Positions 9,367 to 18,287 of a stretch of 64,000 nucleotides of DNA are shown piece after piece. Under the pieces are notes generated by a model. That model was not told the DNA's origin, ran no database searches, and saw nothing but the letters and a program-made list of their open reading frames with translations. The DNA comes from Planococcus antarcticus DSM 14505. Its GTDB lineage: Bacteria; Bacillota; Bacilli; Bacillales_A; Planococcaceae. The position numbers and the translations under genes were made by a program. The DNA lies in contig NZ_CP016534.2 of assembly GCF_001687565.2 (NCBI RefSeq), forward strand, positions 3,538,501-3,602,500. Direction: 5' to 3'. Positions within the stretch are counted from its first letter, which is position 1. Every line of letters starts with the position of its first letter.

Positions 9367-9900
9367 ATGATTCTTTCCAATCAATCGATAAAAAAGAAAA
9401 TACAGGATCATGAGCTTGAAATCACACCTATTACCAATGCCCAGTATCAACCGGCTTCAGTGGACCTTCGTTTAGGCAATCATTTTTTGAGCCTGGACGA
9501 ATCATCTGTTGCTCATCTTTCGCTTGAAAAAGCAGCTGCCTATAAAGAAGTTTTCGAAGAGAGAATACTGATTCCCCCTCATGGATTTATCCTCGGCACG
9601 ACTCTTGAATGGATAAAGCTTCCTAAAAACGTCACGGCTTTCGTTGAAGGCCGAAGTTCCATCGGCAGGCTCGGGCTGTTCATTCAAAATGCCGGGTGGG
9701 TGGACCCCGGGTTTGAAGGGAATATTACACTTGAACTTTATAATGCTAACCAAGTGCCGATTGAATTGATTGCCGGGAGAAGAATTTGCCAAATCGTGCT
9801 GGCTGAATTGGACCAGGAAGGACCAGCCTATAATGGCAAGTATTTTGGCCAGAACCGGGCATTGGAAAGCAAGATACATTTGGATGAAGAACTTAAATGA
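9367..9900 (+). CDS. dcd: dCTP deaminase
   Basis: 177 residues, full length for the Dcd/dUTPase superfamily. Dcd deaminates dCTP to dUTP (or directly to dUMP in bifunctional forms), feeding thymidylate synthesis. Diagnostic blocks: [13 protein letters not shown] near the N-terminus, the active-site segment [28 protein letters not shown] with the catalytic Glu, and the C-terminal [10 protein letters not shown]. Start ATG 9367 is in frame and 9 bases after AGGAGG; an ATG at 9363 is out of frame. The Zur box lies directly upstream, so it should be induced by zinc starvation. Dcd needs no zinc, unlike the dCMP or cytidine deaminases it could replace. A terminator follows. Confidence 0.92.
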   Translation: MILSNQSIKKKIQDHELEITPITNAQYQPASVDLRLGNHFLSLDESSVAHLSLEKAAAYKEVFEERILIPPHGFILGTTLEWIKLPKNVTAFVEGRSSIGRLGLFIQNAGWVDPGFEGNITLELYNANQVPIELIAGRRICQIVLAELDQEGPAYNGKYFGQNRALESKIHLDEELK

Positions 9901-9970
9901 ATGGTCATTACTAGTAAATTACATAATCCCTTTGTTTTATGATTGAAAAGCATATTCTTCAAAAACCGTA

Positions 9971-10004
9971 AGGCTGTCAGGTTGAAAAATCTGACAGTCT
10001 TTTT
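9971..10004 (+). terminator. terminator of dcd
   Basis: Stem GGCTGTCAG / CTGACAGTC with a 10-base loop, followed by TTTTT. Confidence 0.85.
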
Positions 10005-10011
10005 CTATAGT

Positions 10012-11365
10012 ACTCTAAATGAGCAAATTTAGAACCATTTTTTACCAGTTAAAACAACGAAAAAAGACAAACGCGCTAATTTGGGATAGAATCAAGGTGC
10101 CTAAACCAATATCTATCCAAAGGAGCGTCGTTTGCCCATGAACAGATTATCATATCAACAGGAGATCGACAATGGATTCGCCGACTGGAACCTTGGTTTT
10201 TACTTCTCGAAACCGGTTCTGAAGCACCTGGCCCATTTTACCGATGGCATCTTAAGTATTGGATTCACCGGCAAGTTGACGGAAATCCACACCGCTAGCC
10301 GAAATGAGAATCACCGGACCCTTTTGGGGCATTTCTTGAAACAGGGCGTTTGGAATGAACAATTCCTCCTCGGACAGACCCAGCAGCACATTTTGCGAAA
10401 GGTAGCGAAAGACGAACCCCTTTTCGTCCTGATAGACGACACCATCTGTAAAAAGACAAAGCCTTCGTCACGGGCCAAGTCTCCAATAGATGCCTGCGGG
10501 TTTCATTATTCGCATGCAGACGGAAAAAGTGTTTGGGGCCACCAGGGGGTGGAGATGATGGTGAAGTCGGCTGGCCGGGCGTTTCCGTTTGACTTCCGGC
10601 TGTATACCAAAGAGACAGGGGAAAGCAAAATTCAATTGGCAGATGACATGATCCGTCAGCTTCCCACTTTGAAGCAGACTGCCTATGTGCTGTTTGATAC
10701 TTGGTATACGGCCAGTTCCCTCATCAAAGCTGCCCGGTCAAAAAATCTCCATGTCATCAGCGCACTAAAAAGCAATCGGATCATCTATCCCAATGGGATC
10801 CGTATCCAGGTGAAGGAATTCGCCGCTTCCATTCAGGAGGTGGACACCGACTTGGTGACAGTCGGAAAAGCCACCTACCGGGTGTACCGCTACGTAGGCC
10901 CGCTGAGCGATGGGACGACAGGCACTGTCCTCTTGTCCTGGACCCCGGATCAGCCGATGGATCCCAAGCTGATGCGCTGTTTTTTCAGCACGGATGCAAC
11001 ATTAACCAGCGAACAGATTCTCCGTTATTATGGCGAACGGTGGAGCATCGAGACCTACTTTCAGACCGTCAAAAAACAGCTTGGGTTCGCGGGCTATCAA
11101 ATCCGAAACGAACGGGCGATCCGCCGCTACTGGACAATCGTCCAGTTCACCTACGTCTTCGCGATGTATTTGCGGGACGAGGTTTTCCAGATTGCCATCC
11201 GGCAACTACGGCGCCAAAAGATGGGCAGTCTCATCGAGTTTGTCTATGAGGAATGCCAGAACGGAGTGGCGCTTGACCACATCAAAAATGAGCTACAGCC
11301 AGCGTAGGCACCCGTCTGTTCACATTCGTTGGGAATTTTTAACTGCAAAAATGCTCATTTAGAGT
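10012..11365 (+). mobile_element. complete IS element (IS4/IS701-like)
   Basis: Terminal inverted repeats ACTCTAAATGAGCA at both ends (left 10012-10025, right ending 11365). The 5-bp sequence ATAGT is repeated on both sides (10007-10011 and 11366-11370) as a target duplication. One transposase gene inside. The element separates dcd from the convergent FeoB-like operon end. Confidence 0.85.
10132..11307 (+). CDS. DDE transposase (IS4/IS701-like)
   Basis: 391 residues. Catalytic candidates: first Asp in LFVLIDDTICKK, second Asp in YVLFDTWYTAS, and Glu in YGERWSIETYFQTVKKQLGF, the classic Y-(2)-R-(3)-E-(6)-K signature of IS4-type transposases. Start is TTG 10132 (6 bases after AAAGGAG) or ATG 10138 (12 bases). 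Intact, with terminal repeats and target duplication, so the element may be active. Family assignment between IS4 and IS701 is uncertain. Confidence 0.85.
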   Translation: MPMNRLSYQQEIDNGFADWNLGFYFSKPVLKHLAHFTDGILSIGFTGKLTEIHTASRNENHRTLLGHFLKQGVWNEQFLLGQTQQHILRKVAKDEPLFVLIDDTICKKTKPSSRAKSPIDACGFHYSHADGKSVWGHQGVEMMVKSAGRAFPFDFRLYTKETGESKIQLADDMIRQLPTLKQTAYVLFDTWYTASSLIKAARSKNLHVISALKSNRIIYPNGIRIQVKEFAASIQEVDTDLVTVGKATYRVYRYVGPLSDGTTGTVLLSWTPDQPMDPKLMRCFFSTDATLTSEQILRYYGERWSIETYFQTVKKQLGFAGYQIRNERAIRRYWTIVQFTYVFAMYLRDEVFQIAIRQLRRQKMGSLIEFVYEECQNGVALDHIKNELQPA

Positions 11366-11395
11366 ATAGTACTTATTTCCTTTAAAAATTGGCTA

Positions 11396-13015
11396 CTATA
11401 GAATGACATAAAGAATAAACGCAAAGACGGCTACACTGGCACTGCTCGTCGCCATTTGTTTGCCGGCGATGGCTAAGGCATCTTTTATTGATAATTCCTT
11501 CGCTATTTTCATCAAGGTCACAAGACATGCAGTAAATGTGCTGCAGAAAAATACCGCCAAAAATAACTGTCCAGTTGTGATTTGTTCCAGCAGGCTCCCG
11601 GATCCTTGATTCAATAGCAAAATGCCGTCTTTCCGAAAAATACTTGCAATGAAAGCTGGGGCCACTTGCTCAGGCAAGCCGAACAAAGCCAGAAATGGTG
11701 CCGCAAACAGGCTTAAAACCGCCATGCCTCCAATCATTTCCATGACGGAAGCTACCAGGCAAATAATTAGGAAAATCGGCATTGCTTGAAACAGAAATTG
11801 GCTAATGACCGGTTTAGTCCGATAGGAAATCGTCTTGAGCGAAGGTCTTTGTAGAAAAGACTGATGCTTTTGGAGTTTTGGAATAGCAATTGAGCGGTTC
11901 CAAATCTTCACATGAATCAAGGACACCATCATCAACGCTGCTGTATAAGGCACAACCAATATTATATTGCCGGAAGCTCCGAACACTGAAAGGGTTGCAC
12001 CCATTTGGTAACTGCAGGCTGAACCAAATGAAATGACGGAGATGCAGTTTTTCCTCGAACAGACATTGCAGCTGCGAGTCGCTTCCATCGCAACCACATT
12101 GCACCCGAAGCCGCTAATAATCGGCACGAGATCCTGTCCTGTCAATCCGAATCTTCGCATGGCGGAGTCAAGTCCATCCGTAATCAGATCTTTTAACCCA
12201 CTCTCCTCTGTAATTGCTACAGTCATCGAAAACAGCAAAACGACCGGAAAAGCCCATACAAAAGAATAGATGCCGAGTGAAATAAGCCCATAGTCTCCTA
12301 ATGTCAGAGTATAAAACGGTTCCGGCAATGCCGAACTCCATTTCTCCAGATGAGCCAGCACATGAAGGTCCACAAAAGCTTCGGCTCGACTAGAAAATTG
12401 GTAAGCCAGAAAAATAGGAAGCACATATACGCTCATCAAGACAGTAAGGGCAAAATAAGGCCCCCATATCGGATGATGGAATAGAGGCTTTGACGTTTTT
12501 ACCTTTTTTAGCGGCAATCGATAGATTTTTATTAACTCCTCATTAGTTACCTGCCGGGCACTGTCGTTCAGTTGCTTTACGAGTTCGGGGTTATATGAGC
12601 GAGTATCGATGAGGCATAGCGGAAAGTCCCTGGCATCCTTAAATCCCATTAATGCCTTTTTGGAACTTTCATCCATTTTGTCCTGAAACGTGACAATAAT
12701 CGCTGTCGGAACTTCTTTAATAGAGAATAGGCTTTCCAGCGCTTTTAACTCTTCTAAAAAATGCGTTCCCCGAACGACCAGCCACAGCTGGTCGGCTGTG
12801 GCTGCCGTTTTTTTCGTATACTTGCTTGTGACCAATTCACTCCCCAGACGAACTCCCGGTGTATCGATGTAATGATGGTGTTGCTCTTTTACTTCCCCTA
12901 TCCTTGAAGTTGCTCCTCTGACATTCGATCCTTGGGAAGGATATTTTTTGGGAGATAAACGATTGAGCAAAGTTGTCTTTCCCGAAGACTCCAGTCCTAC
13001 TAATACAATTCTCAT
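11396..13015 (-). CDS. FeoB-like GTPase/membrane transporter, short form
   Basis: 539 residues. The N-terminal ~160 residues form a G domain with P-loop GLESSGKTT, switch region GATSR and DTPG. The rest has about eight hydrophobic segments with two Gate (nucleoside-recognition) blocks and the FeoB-type motif SGFGCNVVAMEATR. FeoB proteins carry divalent metal, normally Fe2+, into the cell. This one is 120-230 residues shorter than usual FeoB and no FeoA is nearby. It is the last gene of a three-gene minus-strand operon behind a Zur box, with COG0523 and a flavoprotein, so zinc is the likelier cargo. That substrate assignment is inference. Start ATG with the preceding stop 10 bases upstream. 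Confidence 0.8.
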   Translation of the reverse strand: MRIVLVGLESSGKTTLLNRLSPKKYPSQGSNVRGATSRIGEVKEQHHHYIDTPGVRLGSELVTSKYTKKTAATADQLWLVVRGTHFLEELKALESLFSIKEVPTAIIVTFQDKMDESSKKALMGFKDARDFPLCLIDTRSYNPELVKQLNDSARQVTNEELIKIYRLPLKKVKTSKPLFHHPIWGPYFALTVLMSVYVLPIFLAYQFSSRAEAFVDLHVLAHLEKWSSALPEPFYTLTLGDYGLISLGIYSFVWAFPVVLLFSMTVAITEESGLKDLITDGLDSAMRRFGLTGQDLVPIISGFGCNVVAMEATRSCNVCSRKNCISVISFGSACSYQMGATLSVFGASGNIILVVPYTAALMMVSLIHVKIWNRSIAIPKLQKHQSFLQRPSLKTISYRTKPVISQFLFQAMPIFLIICLVASVMEMIGGMAVLSLFAAPFLALFGLPEQVAPAFIASIFRKDGILLLNQGSGSLLEQITTGQLFLAVFFCSTFTACLVTLMKIAKELSIKDALAIAGKQMATSSASVAVFAFILYVIL

Positions 13016-13025
13016 TCAAATTCTC

Positions 13026-14126
13026 CTAGCACGCGCAATCTTTTTCACAGCAGGATAAGTCACTCAAATACATGGAAGCTGCTTTATACGAGTCAAAAAT
13101 CGCTGGGTTATGAGCCAGTTGGTGGCGTTTGAATATTTCTTCAGCCACAATGGCGAATCGCTGACGAAATTTATAAATGAAACAAAAAATCGTGTTGGCT
13201 TGACGGACGCTCGGACCGATCAAGAATATTGATGGGGCAATGGTGGATTCATCCTTATCCGTCAGCAATGGAAGCCCTTCTTCGTTCCACTCGAATAATT
13301 CCCCAAATTGTTTTGCCCCGTGGCTGAATCCTGTACAGATGATCGGTTCATTTTCTGTTGCGATACTTGTTCCGTCATCGAAAGTCACGGTATAGCCCAG
13401 CAGATCCGCATCTTGTTCAACTGAGATCGCCTTTTTATGTGTATGCTCTGTAATTTTCCCTGTTATAGCTGATGAACTTAAGCGCTCTCTTGTAAAGGGG
13501 GATAAAGTTCGACTCGGATCCACCGATGTGTCAAACCAGGAACCTGCCGAATAGTAGACATCGACGTTTTCGCCTTTGGACGCTAAATGGTAAGCTGCAT
13601 CAGCCGAACTCTCCCCACCTCCTATAATCATTCTGGTTCCTTCTAATTCTGCCCACGAAACTACATCTCTATAATGCAGTCCAGCAGAGAAGGGGCGCTT
13701 TGGAAACTGGAACTCGCCACAAGCCACAATGATGGAAGCCGACAAGTGGCCATCCCCATTTTCGTCCGTTTGTATCCAATACTGCTCTCCTCTTTTTTCA
13801 ATATGATGGACCATCGTGTGTTCACGAACCGGCAAATCATAATGACCCGCGATCAAATCCAAATAATCCCCGTATTCCTCTCCCGATAAGTGTTCTTTTC
13901 CAAATGTATAGGCAGGCGAAGTGTCAGGCAGGATCGCATTCAAATCCAATTGCCCGAACCCATGGGCGGTAAAAGAAGGCGTGATGAGCTTAGTTTCACT
14001 TGGCCATTGAAAAAAAGTCGAACCTACCGTATCTTTTTCGATGATCACAAAATCCTCCACTCCGCTTTGTCTGAGCAGAACTCCCATCCCGATTCCAGCT
14101 GGTCCTGCACCAATAATTGTAATCAT
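13026..14126 (-). CDS. CzcO-like NAD(P)/FAD-dependent oxidoreductase
   Basis: 366 residues. A Rossmann FAD-binding start IIGAGPAGIGMG, a second nucleotide-binding motif MIIGGGESSADAAYHL, and the ICTGF end motif define a two-dinucleotide-binding flavoprotein of the CzcO/monooxygenase type. The C-terminus carries a cysteine cluster CCEKDCAC that could bind metal and is unusual for the family. It sits between the COG0523 gene (15-bp gap) and the FeoB-like gene (10-bp gap), so the three are co-transcribed and presumably Zur-regulated. The substrate is unknown; a role in reducing metal or a metallophore is possible. Confidence 0.78.
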   Translation of the reverse strand: MITIIGAGPAGIGMGVLLRQSGVEDFVIIEKDTVGSTFFQWPSETKLITPSFTAHGFGQLDLNAILPDTSPAYTFGKEHLSGEEYGDYLDLIAGHYDLPVREHTMVHHIEKRGEQYWIQTDENGDGHLSASIIVACGEFQFPKRPFSAGLHYRDVVSWAELEGTRMIIGGGESSADAAYHLASKGENVDVYYSAGSWFDTSVDPSRTLSPFTRERLSSSAITGKITEHTHKKAISVEQDADLLGYTVTFDDGTSIATENEPIICTGFSHGAKQFGELFEWNEEGLPLLTDKDESTIAPSIFLIGPSVRQANTIFCFIYKFRQRFAIVAEEIFKRHQLAHNPAIFDSYKAASMYLSDLSCCEKDCAC

Positions 14127-14141
14127 ATTTTAATACCCCCT

Positions 14142-15116
14142 TCATAAATTGTTGATTGGTGCATACTGGCTTCCCTCTTTAGTTTCCAATTCAGATAATT
14201 CTTCTGTTATCTGCTCCTTGTCTAAATCTTCTCCAATGATGACTATGTTCATCGGTAAGTTAATTGGCAGGGGTAACATGAAAGGCTTGCCATATGCCAA
14301 CTGGATTAAAAAGGTTTCTTTTTCTCCAGTGAAGCGCAAAAAACCCTTTAACCGAAATAAACTTGATGATGTTTTTTCTAACCAATCTTCAAAGTCGGAT
14401 CGGTCGACTTCGCTTTGAAATGTATGAGTCATAGATTGGATACGTAAATGGTGGACAACATGCAGAGATTCATGGTCCTTCAAGTCTCCTATTTTCCTTG
14501 CATGTTCCATATCTGTTATCTCCGTCTTCGCATACGTAGTAATCGACTGCTGCGCAGTCGGATTGATTTCTTTGATGGTTTGTTGCAAGAAATCTATTTC
14601 TTGAGGAGAAACTGTATCAGCTTTATTCAATAGAACATGATCCGCATACTTGACTTGCTCTTCCAATAACTTCTGAACTGGAGGGCTCAATTCCGCACGG
14701 TGCACCCACCTTTTTGAATCCACTACTGTGATGAGCGGTTTTACAACCATATATGGAGCAAGGACTGGCGACAGGCAGGCATCCAATATATCCACTGGAT
14801 GCGCGACTCCGGTTGCTTCTATAAAAATCACATCCGGTTGTTCGTTCCTGTACAGCTCCAGTAACTGCATTTCCAACTCATCTTTCATGGTGCAGCAAAT
14901 GCAGCCATCTAATAATTCCAAAATGGTCATATCCGAACCAATAATTTCCGAATCCACCGAGTATTCGCCGAGTTCATTCATAATTACTGCTACTTTCTTC
15001 CCAGTTGCTTTTTCATTCTCTGCGAGCTCTTTCAATAAGGTGGATTTTCCACTGCCTAAAAATCCGCTTAAGATAAATAAATGGATGGGTTCTCCCAAAT
15101 AAATCGCCACCTTCAT
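14142..15116 (-). CDS. COG0523 metallochaperone GTPase (CobW/ZigA/YciC family)
   Basis: About 325 residues. P-loop GFLGSGKST, switch with IMNELGEY, the metal-binding CICC motif in LDGCICCTMKDELE, FIEATGVAHPVDI, VDSKRW and the base-recognition LLNKADTV, then a CobW C-terminal domain. These GTPases hand zinc to client enzymes when zinc is scarce. The start is uncertain: ATG 15116 has no good ribosome site, while TTG 15098 has AAGGTGG 8 bases upstream and begins directly at the conserved LFILSGFLG. A longer frame to 15221 would overrun the Zur box and is unlikely. First gene of the Zur operon with the flavoprotein and FeoB-like transporter. Confidence 0.88.
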   Translation of the reverse strand: MKVAIYLGEPIHLFILSGFLGSGKSTLLKELAENEKATGKKVAVIMNELGEYSVDSEIIGSDMTILELLDGCICCTMKDELEMQLLELYRNEQPDVIFIEATGVAHPVDILDACLSPVLAPYMVVKPLITVVDSKRWVHRAELSPPVQKLLEEQVKYADHVLLNKADTVSPQEIDFLQQTIKEINPTAQQSITTYAKTEITDMEHARKIGDLKDHESLHVVHHLRIQSMTHTFQSEVDRSDFEDWLEKTSSSLFRLKGFLRFTGEKETFLIQLAYGKPFMLPLPINLPMNIVIIGEDLDKEQITEELSELETKEGSQYAPINNL

Positions 15117-15164
15117 GTTTTTTGTTTCTGAATATCTATAAACGGCTATCGTTAAGTTATCGCA

Positions 15165-15187
15165 TAAATAGTAATCATTACGATTCG
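15165..15187. promoter_or_regulatory. Zur box of the COG0523-flavoprotein-FeoB operon
   Basis: An imperfect palindrome AATAGTAATCATTACGATT matching the Zur consensus, 50-70 bp upstream of the COG0523 start on the minus strand. Confidence 0.8.
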
Positions 15188-15432
15188 TATGATAAGGGAT
15201 TTCTTCGACACCGTCAATCATTGTGTATAAATAGGCTTTCTTTACAGCAATAATTATTTCACTTTTTCTTTTTCATATTCTCTTCAATAAGTTCTTCAAT
15301 CTAAATAGTTAACAAATCGGTGCATTTACTCCTTATTTTCTTTCTAACTAGTAATCGCATTCTAAACTGCTTTAATTATTTTAATTATAGCTTGTTTTTT
15401 TCTCATGGAGCGTGTATCATTTCGTTTGATAG

Positions 15433-15455
15433 AAAAGTGTAATGATTACGATTTA
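15433..15455. promoter_or_regulatory. Zur box of the ZnuA-like gene
   Basis: GTGTAATGATTACGATTTA, a good Zur operator with the core TAATGATTA. It ends just before the AAGGAGGG ribosome site of the plus-strand gene, so bound Zur would block transcription start or early elongation. Confidence 0.85.
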
Positions 15456-15467
15456 AGGAGGGTGTAT

Positions 15468-16529
15468 ATGAAAAAACTCTTATTTCTTTTAATACCTACC
15501 TTATTTGTTGCCGCATGCAGTCAGCCGACAATAACAGAGGAAGACGATTCGAAATCAACTGAAGTAGCTGGTGCACCCGCCGCATCAGAACTTGAAGTAT
15601 ATACGACCGTTTATCCGCTTGCTTATTTCACAAAGCGTATCGGTGGTGAACGGGTCAATGTAGAGTCAATTTATCCCCCCGGGGGAAATGTACACGTGTT
15701 TGAACCTACACAGCAAGACATGATCGCATTCGCCGAATCCGATCTGCTCTTTTATATCGGTCTTGGCCTCGAAGGGTTTATTGACAGCGCCAAAAATACA
15801 CTTAGCGAAGAAAATGTGGAACTTGTCGCCACTGCTGATGCCATTTCCGATGAAGAATTGGAATCTGGTCAATCGCATGGAGAAGAAAGTCTTGAGAATC
15901 ACGAACATGAACACCATGACGAAGAAAATCACGATAATCATGCTGAAGAGGAAAGCCATGACGATGATTCTCATAAAGAAGAAGGTCATGATGAGCATGA
16001 TCATGGGTCTGTAGATCCACATCTTTGGATTTCTCCAGTGTTGAGTCAGAAGCTTGCTGAATCAATTAAAAACTCACTAGTAGAGGCAGATGCAGAAGGC
16101 GCTGAACTATACGAAGCAAATTTTGATGAGCTTGTCAGTGAATTGGTACAACTGGATCAGTCTTTCGCTGAATTATCAGACCAGGTTGAAAACAAGACAT
16201 TCTTCGTTTCACATGCTGCATTTGGATACCTTGCGGACACATACGGGTTTGAACAAGTGGCGGTTGCCGGGTTGAACAGCGAGGATGAACCCTCTCAAAA
16301 AGAATTGACGGAGATTGTTGATCTTGCAAAAGAGAAAGAAATTGACTATATCGTTTTTGAACAGAATGTATCATCCGATTTAACAGAAATCATCCAAAAA
16401 GAAGTCGGTGCGGAGGCGATTGAGATGCATAATTTAAGCGTCTTGACTCAAGAAAATCTGGATAACGGGGAGACCTATTTCACGTTGATGGAAAAGAATC
16501 GTGACGTGTTGGAAACCATTCTGAAGTAA
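15468..16529 (+). CDS. znuA: zinc ABC-transporter substrate-binding lipoprotein (ZnuA/AdcA type)
   Basis: 353 residues. Lipoprotein signal: MKKLLFLLIPTLFVAAC with the lipobox Cys at residue 17. The cluster A-I binding-protein fold shows VYPLAYFTKRIGGERV, YPPGGNVHVFEPTQQD (first His ligand), a His/Asp/Glu-rich loop at about residues 138-185 (many HxxH, HEHEHH), DPHLWISP (second), SHAAFGYLADTYG (third) and the EDEPSQ block. This captures Zn2+ outside the membrane for a ZnuBC permease. No permease or ATPase gene is next to it, so it must work with a transporter elsewhere. Start ATG 15468 has AAGGAGGG and the Zur box upstream; an in-frame ATG at 15405 precedes the Zur box and is rejected. Confidence 0.92.
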   Translation: MKKLLFLLIPTLFVAACSQPTITEEDDSKSTEVAGAPAASELEVYTTVYPLAYFTKRIGGERVNVESIYPPGGNVHVFEPTQQDMIAFAESDLLFYIGLGLEGFIDSAKNTLSEENVELVATADAISDEELESGQSHGEESLENHEHEHHDEENHDNHAEEESHDDDSHKEEGHDEHDHGSVDPHLWISPVLSQKLAESIKNSLVEADAEGAELYEANFDELVSELVQLDQSFAELSDQVENKTFFVSHAAFGYLADTYGFEQVAVAGLNSEDEPSQKELTEIVDLAKEKEIDYIVFEQNVSSDLTEIIQKEVGAEAIEMHNLSVLTQENLDNGETYFTLMEKNRDVLETILK

Positions 16530-16612
16530 GTCGAAGTACTGCGAAACTTGCGGTGCTTTTTAATATCTTACTTCTAGAAAAGATACTCGCACGGGAAAGG
16601 AGAAGATGGTCT

Positions 16613-17788
16613 ATGTATAAATGGATAATTGTTGGTGGAGGAATCCAGGGAACGACGATGGCGAATTTTTTGTTGAAACAACACAAAGTCGCGAGTGATG
16701 AGTTGGCAATTATTGATCCGCATACTGAACCATTAGCCAACTGGAACCGCTACACAAATGCCATTTCGATGCCTTTTCTGCGCTCTCCATCTGTCCACCA
16801 CATCGATGTGAACCCCTTTAGCTTGGAGGCGTTTGTGAAAGACAATGGACACAACGAAGGTTCTTCTTTTCTCGGAAGATTAAAGCGCCCTTCTCGTCTT
16901 TTATTTCAGGACCATTGCGAACATTTGGTCAAGGATTTGTCGCTAAAAAGAAGCTGGGTCCAGGGCTCTGTTCAAACCATCGACCGAGCGCAGAATGGGT
17001 GGCAAGTCCAGCTTCAAAGTGGACAATTGCTGCAAGGGGAGAACATGATATTGGCCATCGGCATCAGCGAGCAGTTATCTTGGCCTGAATGGGCCAAAAA
17101 ACTGAAAAAAGACGCTGTTTCCTCGGTCTATCATATTTTCGATCCGGCTCTTCCAGACTTTAAAGAGATGCAAGCCCCCTTTACTGTCGTCGGAGGTGGA
17201 ATCACAGCTGTTCATTTAACCCTCAAACTAAATACGCTGTTTCCTAAACAAGTACGCTTGCTAAAACGCCATCCCTTTCGTATGCATGATTTCGACAGTG
17301 ATCCGGGCTGGCTTGGCCCTAAAAACCAAACAGCTTTTCGCAAAACCGGCTCTTACAAAAAGCGCCGCGAAAAAATTGTTCATGCTCGGCATAAAGGTTC
17401 GATTCCACGGGATTTGTATATCAAGTTACGTCACCAAATACGCCAAAATCATTTACTGGTTTCGGACGGCCAGGTTCATCAAGCAAGAATGGAAAAGGAC
17501 TCTGTTAAGCTTTACGATGAGCAAGGCCGTTTAGTTCAGCAAACTGGGACTGTTTTATTAGCAACCGGTTTTATTCCGACGCTTCCAGGGCAAGAATGGT
17601 TGACGCCTGTTATCAAGAAGCATCAATTGAAATGCGCAGATTGCGGATATCCCATAATCTCTGAAACTTTGCAATGGGGACCCAATTTATACGTGATGGG
17701 TGCTTTGGCAGAACTTGAAATCGGACCCATTGCCCGAAATATCTCTGGAGCTCGCCAGGCAGCTGAACGGATAACAAATAGTCTATAG
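16613..17788 (+). CDS. FAD/NAD(P)-binding oxidoreductase (NAD_binding_9 type)
   Basis: 391 residues. FAD motif WIIVGGGIQGTTMANFL at the N-terminus, LAIGIS and a second dinucleotide site FTVVGGGITAVHLTL, then LLATGFIPTLPG. Resembles the lysine/ornithine N-monooxygenase-like FAD family but lacks an assigned substrate. Two Cys (ADCGYP) near the C-terminus. Start ATG 16613 has AAAGGAG 10 bases upstream. It follows the ZnuA-like gene by 83 bp on the same strand without an intervening terminator, so it probably belongs to the same Zur-controlled transcript. It is the second flavoprotein of the island and not obviously a paralogue of the one at 13026. Confidence 0.72.
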   Translation: MYKWIIVGGGIQGTTMANFLLKQHKVASDELAIIDPHTEPLANWNRYTNAISMPFLRSPSVHHIDVNPFSLEAFVKDNGHNEGSSFLGRLKRPSRLLFQDHCEHLVKDLSLKRSWVQGSVQTIDRAQNGWQVQLQSGQLLQGENMILAIGISEQLSWPEWAKKLKKDAVSSVYHIFDPALPDFKEMQAPFTVVGGGITAVHLTLKLNTLFPKQVRLLKRHPFRMHDFDSDPGWLGPKNQTAFRKTGSYKKRREKIVHARHKGSIPRDLYIKLRHQIRQNHLLVSDGQVHQARMEKDSVKLYDEQGRLVQQTGTVLLATGFIPTLPGQEWLTPVIKKHQLKCADCGYPIISETLQWGPNLYVMGALAELEIGPIARNISGARQAAERITNSL

Positions 17789-17887
17789 ATTGAGCTTTCC
17801 TAACTATCCATGTATTGACTTCCAAAACAGGGGTTAAAACTTCAAACACGACAAATCTTTATAAAAAATTTTTGAAATCAACAATAG

Positions 17888-17947
17888 AAATCACCCTTTG
17901 CATAAAAGCTAGTGCTAAATCAGCTTTTATGCAGAGGGTGATTTTTT
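17888..17947 (+). terminator. strong terminator after the zinc island
   Basis: A stem of about 20 bp (AATCACCCTTTGCATAAAAG pairing with CTTTTATGCAGAGGGTGATT, one mismatch) with a short loop and TTTTTT. Could serve both strands. Confidence 0.85.
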
Positions 17948-17948
17948 C

Positions 17949-18287
17949 GAATGATAGTTATCTTTTTCAGCTATACAAATCGTTCTTTCTCTACCGTTAT
18001 AACAAGATGAGAAGCGATCCGCAAATCATAATTATTCAAAGCTTCAGTTTCTAATAGACCAGCACGCTAAAAAGAATCGCGACCGACGCAAAATCCATCG
18101 GCTCGCGTAGCACCATAACCTTCAAAATGCTCCCTCATTAAGCCAACCAATCGGGACAATTTCCTGTTCCACCAAAGGCGATACGACGTGATCTCTCCCA
18201 CAATGGAGATCATTGTCGTTATTTTCTTTATATCTGTAAGTGTTCCATAACCTTACACTTTTGTAGATACTGTTTTTACTTCGCCTA
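17949..18287. other. gene-free stretch with a possible transporter C-terminal remnant
   Basis: On the minus strand near 18050-18115 a short frame reads MVLREPMDFASVAILFSVLV, which resembles the last helix of EamA/SMR transporters (LxEPL...). It has no full gene around it. Otherwise nothing recognisable. Confidence 0.25.

Noticed and set aside
10701..11249. Long alternative frame inside the IS transposase gene (182 codons)
   Set aside because: It overlaps the real transposase in another frame, has no ribosome site and shows biased, Arg/His/Pro-rich composition.
15405..15467. Upstream ATG start for the ZnuA-like protein
   Set aside because: It would place the Zur box and ribosome site inside the coding region and put 21 residues before the lipoprotein signal.
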